NCBI RefSeq assembly: GCF_900110955.1
Contig: NZ_FOFR01000003.1
Location: 363,094-427,093, forward strand
DNA: 64,000 nucleotides
Direction of reading: 5' to 3'
Source: Lentzea xinjiangensis
Lineage (GTDB): Bacteria > Actinomycetota > Actinomycetes > Mycobacteriales > Pseudonocardiaceae
Shown here: one piece after another, positions 61,858 to 64,000 of the stretch
Numbering within the stretch: position 1 is the stretch's first letter
Layout: every line of letters begins with the position of its first letter
Made by a program: the position numbers and the translations under genes
The notes under the pieces: model-generated
Database searches by the model: none
Seen by the model: only the letters and a program-made list of their open reading frames with translations
What the model was told of the DNA's origin: nothing

Positions 61858-64000
61858 TCAGGCGCGCGGCTTCTCGCGCATCTCGAAGGTCTCGATGATG
61901 TCCTCGAGCTTGAGGTCGCTGTAGTTGCCGAGCGTGAGACCACACTCGAAACCTTCGCGGACCTCGGTGGCGTCGTCCTTGAACCGCTTGAGCGAGCTGA
62001 TCGGGAGGTTCTCCGCGATCACCTTGCCGTCCCGGATCAGGCGAGCCCTGGCGTTGCGACGGATCTCGCCCGACAGGACCATGCAACCCGCGATCGTGCC
62101 GACCTTGGAGGACTTGAAGACGTCGCGGACCTCGGCGCGGCCGAGCTGGACCTCTTCGTACTCCGGCTTGAGGAGACCCTTGAGGGCCGCCTCGATCTCG
62201 TCGATCGCCTGGTAGATGACCGTGTAGTAGCGGACGTCCACGCCCTCGCGGTTCGCGAGCTCGGTCGCCTTGCCCTCGGCCCGGACGTTGAAGCCCAGGA
62301 CGATGGCCGAACCGGCCACGGCGAGGTTGATGTCGCCTTCGGTGATGCCACCGACACCGCGGTGGATCACGCGCAGCTCGACGTCGTCGCCGACCTCGAT
62401 CTTCATGAGCGCGTCCTCGAGGGCCTCGACGGTACCCGAGTTGTCACCCTTGATGATCAAGGTGAGAGCGCTGGTCTCCTTCAGCGCCGCATCCAGGTCT
62501 TCCAGGCTGACGCGCTTGCGCTTCGCCGCGTTGGCGGCGTTGCGGGTGCGGGCCTGGCGACGCTCGGCGATCTGGCGGGCGACGCGGTCCTCCTCGACGA
62601 CGAGGAACGTGTCACCCGCACGCGGCACCGACGTCAGACCGATGACCTGCACCGGACGCGACGGGGTCGCGACGGTGACGTCGTCGCCGTGCTCGTCGAC
62701 CATGCGGCGGACGCGACCGTACGCGTCACCCGCGACGATCGAGGAGCCCACGCGCAGCGAGCCGCGCTGGACCAGCACCGTGGCGACCGGACCGCGACCG
62801 CGGTCGAGGTGCGCCTCGATCGCGACGCCCTGGGCCTCCATGTCCGGGTTGGCCCGGAGGTCCAGCGACGCGTCGGCCGTCAACAGGATGGCCTCGAGGA
62901 GGCTGTCGATGTTGATGCCCTGCTTGGCCGAGATGTCGACGAACATCGTGTCGCCGCCGTACTCCTCGGCGACCAGGCCGTACTCGGTCAGCTGCTGGCG
63001 GATCTTGGAGGGGTTCGCCCCCTCCTTGTCGATCTTGTTCACCGCGACCACGATCGGCGCCTCTGCGGCCTGGGCGTGGTTGATCGCCTCGACCGTCTGC
63101 GGCATCACGCCGTCGTCGGCGGCGACGACGATGACCGCGATGTCGGTCGCGTTCGCACCACGGGCACGCATGGCGGTGAACGCCTCGTGACCGGGGGTGT
63201 CGATGAAGGTGATGAGCCGCGGGTTGCCCTCGAGCTCGGTCTGGACCTGGTAGGCACCGATGTGCTGGGTGATGCCACCGGCCTCGCCCTCGGCCACCTT
63301 CGCCTTGCGGATGGTGTCGAGGAGCCGCGTCTTACCGTGGTCGACGTGACCCATGACGGTCACGACCGGCGGGCGGACCTGCAGGTCGTCCTCGTCACCG
63401 GCGTCCTCGCCGTAGGTGATGTCGAACGTCTCGAGCAGCTCGCGGTCCTCCTCCTCGGGGGACACGACCTGCACGACGTAGTTCATCTCGGTGCCGAGCA
63501 GCTCCAAGATCTCGTCGGACACCGACTGGGTCGCCGTGACCATCTCGCCCAGGTGGAAGAGCACCTGCACGAGCGACGCCGGGTTGGCGTTGATCTTGTC
63601 GGCGAAGTCGGTCAGCGAGGCACCGCGCGGCAGGCGGATCGTCTCGCCCTGCCCCTTGGGCAGGCGGACGCCACCGACCGAAGGCGCCTGCATGTTGTCC
63701 ATGTACTCCTGGCGCTTCTGCCGCTTGGACTTGCGTCCGCGACGCGCCGGACCACCCGGACGGCCGAAGGCACCGGCGGTACCGCCGCGACCGGCGCCGC
63801 CACCGCCACCGGGACGACCGCGGAAGCCGCCGCCACCGGCAGGGGCACCGCCACCTGCGCCGCCGCCACCACCGGGACGGAAGCCGCCACCGCCGCCACC
63901 GCCGCCACCGGGACGGAAGCCACCGCCGCCGCCACCGCCGCCACCGGGACGGAAGCCACCGCCACCGCCACCGCCGCCACCGCCGCCGCGGAAGCCGCCA
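61858..64000 (-). CDS. infB: Translation initiation factor IF-2, 5' part outside window
   Basis: GTPase that places initiator tRNA on the 30S subunit. The last 714 codons are present; the gene enters from the right edge. The G-domain has G1 GHVDHGKT, G3 DTPGHEAF and G4 NKID. Domains II-IV follow to the end EMREKPRA. The N-terminal part visible here is a Gly-rich region with GFRPGGGGG repeats, then the IF2_N domain. Actinobacterial IF-2 commonly carries such extensions. The frame is open across the repeat region, so the first in-window ATG is not its start. Confidence 0.95.
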   Translation of the reverse strand, partial: GGFRGGGGGGGGGGGFRPGGGGGGGGGFRPGGGGGGGGGFRPGGGGGAGGGAPAGGGGFRGRPGGGGGAGRGGTAGAFGRPGGPARRGRKSKRQKRQEYMDNMQAPSVGGVRLPKGQGETIRLPRGASLTDFADKINANPASLVQVLFHLGEMVTATQSVSDEILELLGTEMNYVVQVVSPEEEDRELLETFDITYGEDAGDEDDLQVRPPVVTVMGHVDHGKTRLLDTIRKAKVAEGEAGGITQHIGAYQVQTELEGNPRLITFIDTPGHEAFTAMRARGANATDIAVIVVAADDGVMPQTVEAINHAQAAEAPIVVAVNKIDKEGANPSKIRQQLTEYGLVAEEYGGDTMFVDISAKQGINIDSLLEAILLTADASLDLRANPDMEAQGVAIEAHLDRGRGPVATVLVQRGSLRVGSSIVAGDAYGRVRRMVDEHGDDVTVATPSRPVQVIGLTSVPRAGDTFLVVEEDRVARQIAERRQARTRNAANAAKRKRVSLEDLDAALKETSALTLIIKGDNSGTVEALEDALMKIEVGDDVELRVIHRGVGGITEGDINLAVAGSAIVLGFNVRAEGKATELANREGVDVRYYTVIYQAIDEIEAALKGLLKPEYEEVQLGRAEVRDVFKSSKVGTIAGCMVLSGEIRRNARARLIRDGKVIAENLPISSLKRFKDDATEVREGFECGLTLGNYSDLKLEDIIETFEMREKPRA
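63866..64000. repeat. 36-bp tandem repeat within infB
   Basis: GGGACGGAAGCC recurs at 63874, 63910 and 63946, giving a 36-bp period that encodes about 12 residues per unit (GFRP followed by seven or eight Gly). It continues past the window edge. Confidence 0.8.

Overview
The window is a stretch of high-GC actinobacterial chromosome. Gene order, actinobacterial families (PspM, ClgR, TIGR03085, AfsR-like regulator, ThyX) and many GTG starts behind a TANNNT -10 box point to the order Pseudonocardiales (Lentzea/Saccharothrix/Actinosynnema-like); this placement is inferred from content, not searched. The backbone follows the Mycobacterium tuberculosis order ftsK - GNAT - pgsA - clgR - pspA - pspM, rnj - dapA - thyX, dapB - M16 peptidase - pnp - rpsO, ribF, truB, dinF-like MATE, nrnA, rbfA, infB. 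Both edges cut genes: dinB at the left and infB at the right. No tRNA, rRNA, CRISPR array, transposase or prophage was recognised.

Region by region. 1-6.1 kb: a LexA-boxed dinB, a divergent amidohydrolase/glutamine-synthetase pair that together resemble fungal FluG, and four sigma-factor-like genes, three of them close paralogues. 6.1-12.2 kb: methyltransferase, ParA ATPase, Nei2 glycosylase, cytochrome P450, pyrD and a uracil-type permease. 12.3-17.5 kb: envelope-stress genes pspM, pspA and clgR, then cinA, pgsA and rimO. 17.5-22.1 kb: a GNAT gene, then a MerR-led five-gene operon with a complete azoline/azole (TOMM) RiPP machinery. Its second enzyme gene is followed by an open reading frame whose N-terminus holds eight consecutive cysteines fused to a four-helix membrane protein. 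This is the strongest candidate for an undescribed system here. 22.1-31.7 kb: secreted phospholipase A2, ftsK, plsC, an ArsR-controlled flavin monooxygenase, an AfsR-type regulator and a methyltransferase.

31.7-44.1 kb: an isolated atpB with an apparent 5' frameshift, rnj-dapA, a TIGR03085 protein, a Ser/Thr kinase with a lipoprotein, an ACT-domain protein, thyX, an RHH-DUF4097 pair, and small regulator/enzyme pairs (TetR-aldo/keto reductase; ArsR-SRPBCC). 44.1-49.5 kb: a VTT-like membrane protein, a GNAT, a YcaQ-type crosslink glycosylase followed by a 60-bp tandem repeat array, then dapB and an M16 peptidase. 49.5-64 kb: pnp, rpsO, thpR, a regulator, ribF, truB, an MFS and a MATE transporter, a low-complexity 0.7-kb gap, a ROK regulator, nrnA, rbfA, a DUF503 gene and infB.

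Genes are tightly packed with many 4-bp ATGA/GTGA stop-start overlaps, so operon logic is readable: rimO-pgsA-cinA, dapA-rnj, pnp-M16-dapB-TPR, XRE-thpR, nrnA-ROK and the TOMM operon are all translationally coupled. Several convergent gene ends carry strong hairpins. Two of the hairpins in the window are near-identical 55-bp palindromic repeats.
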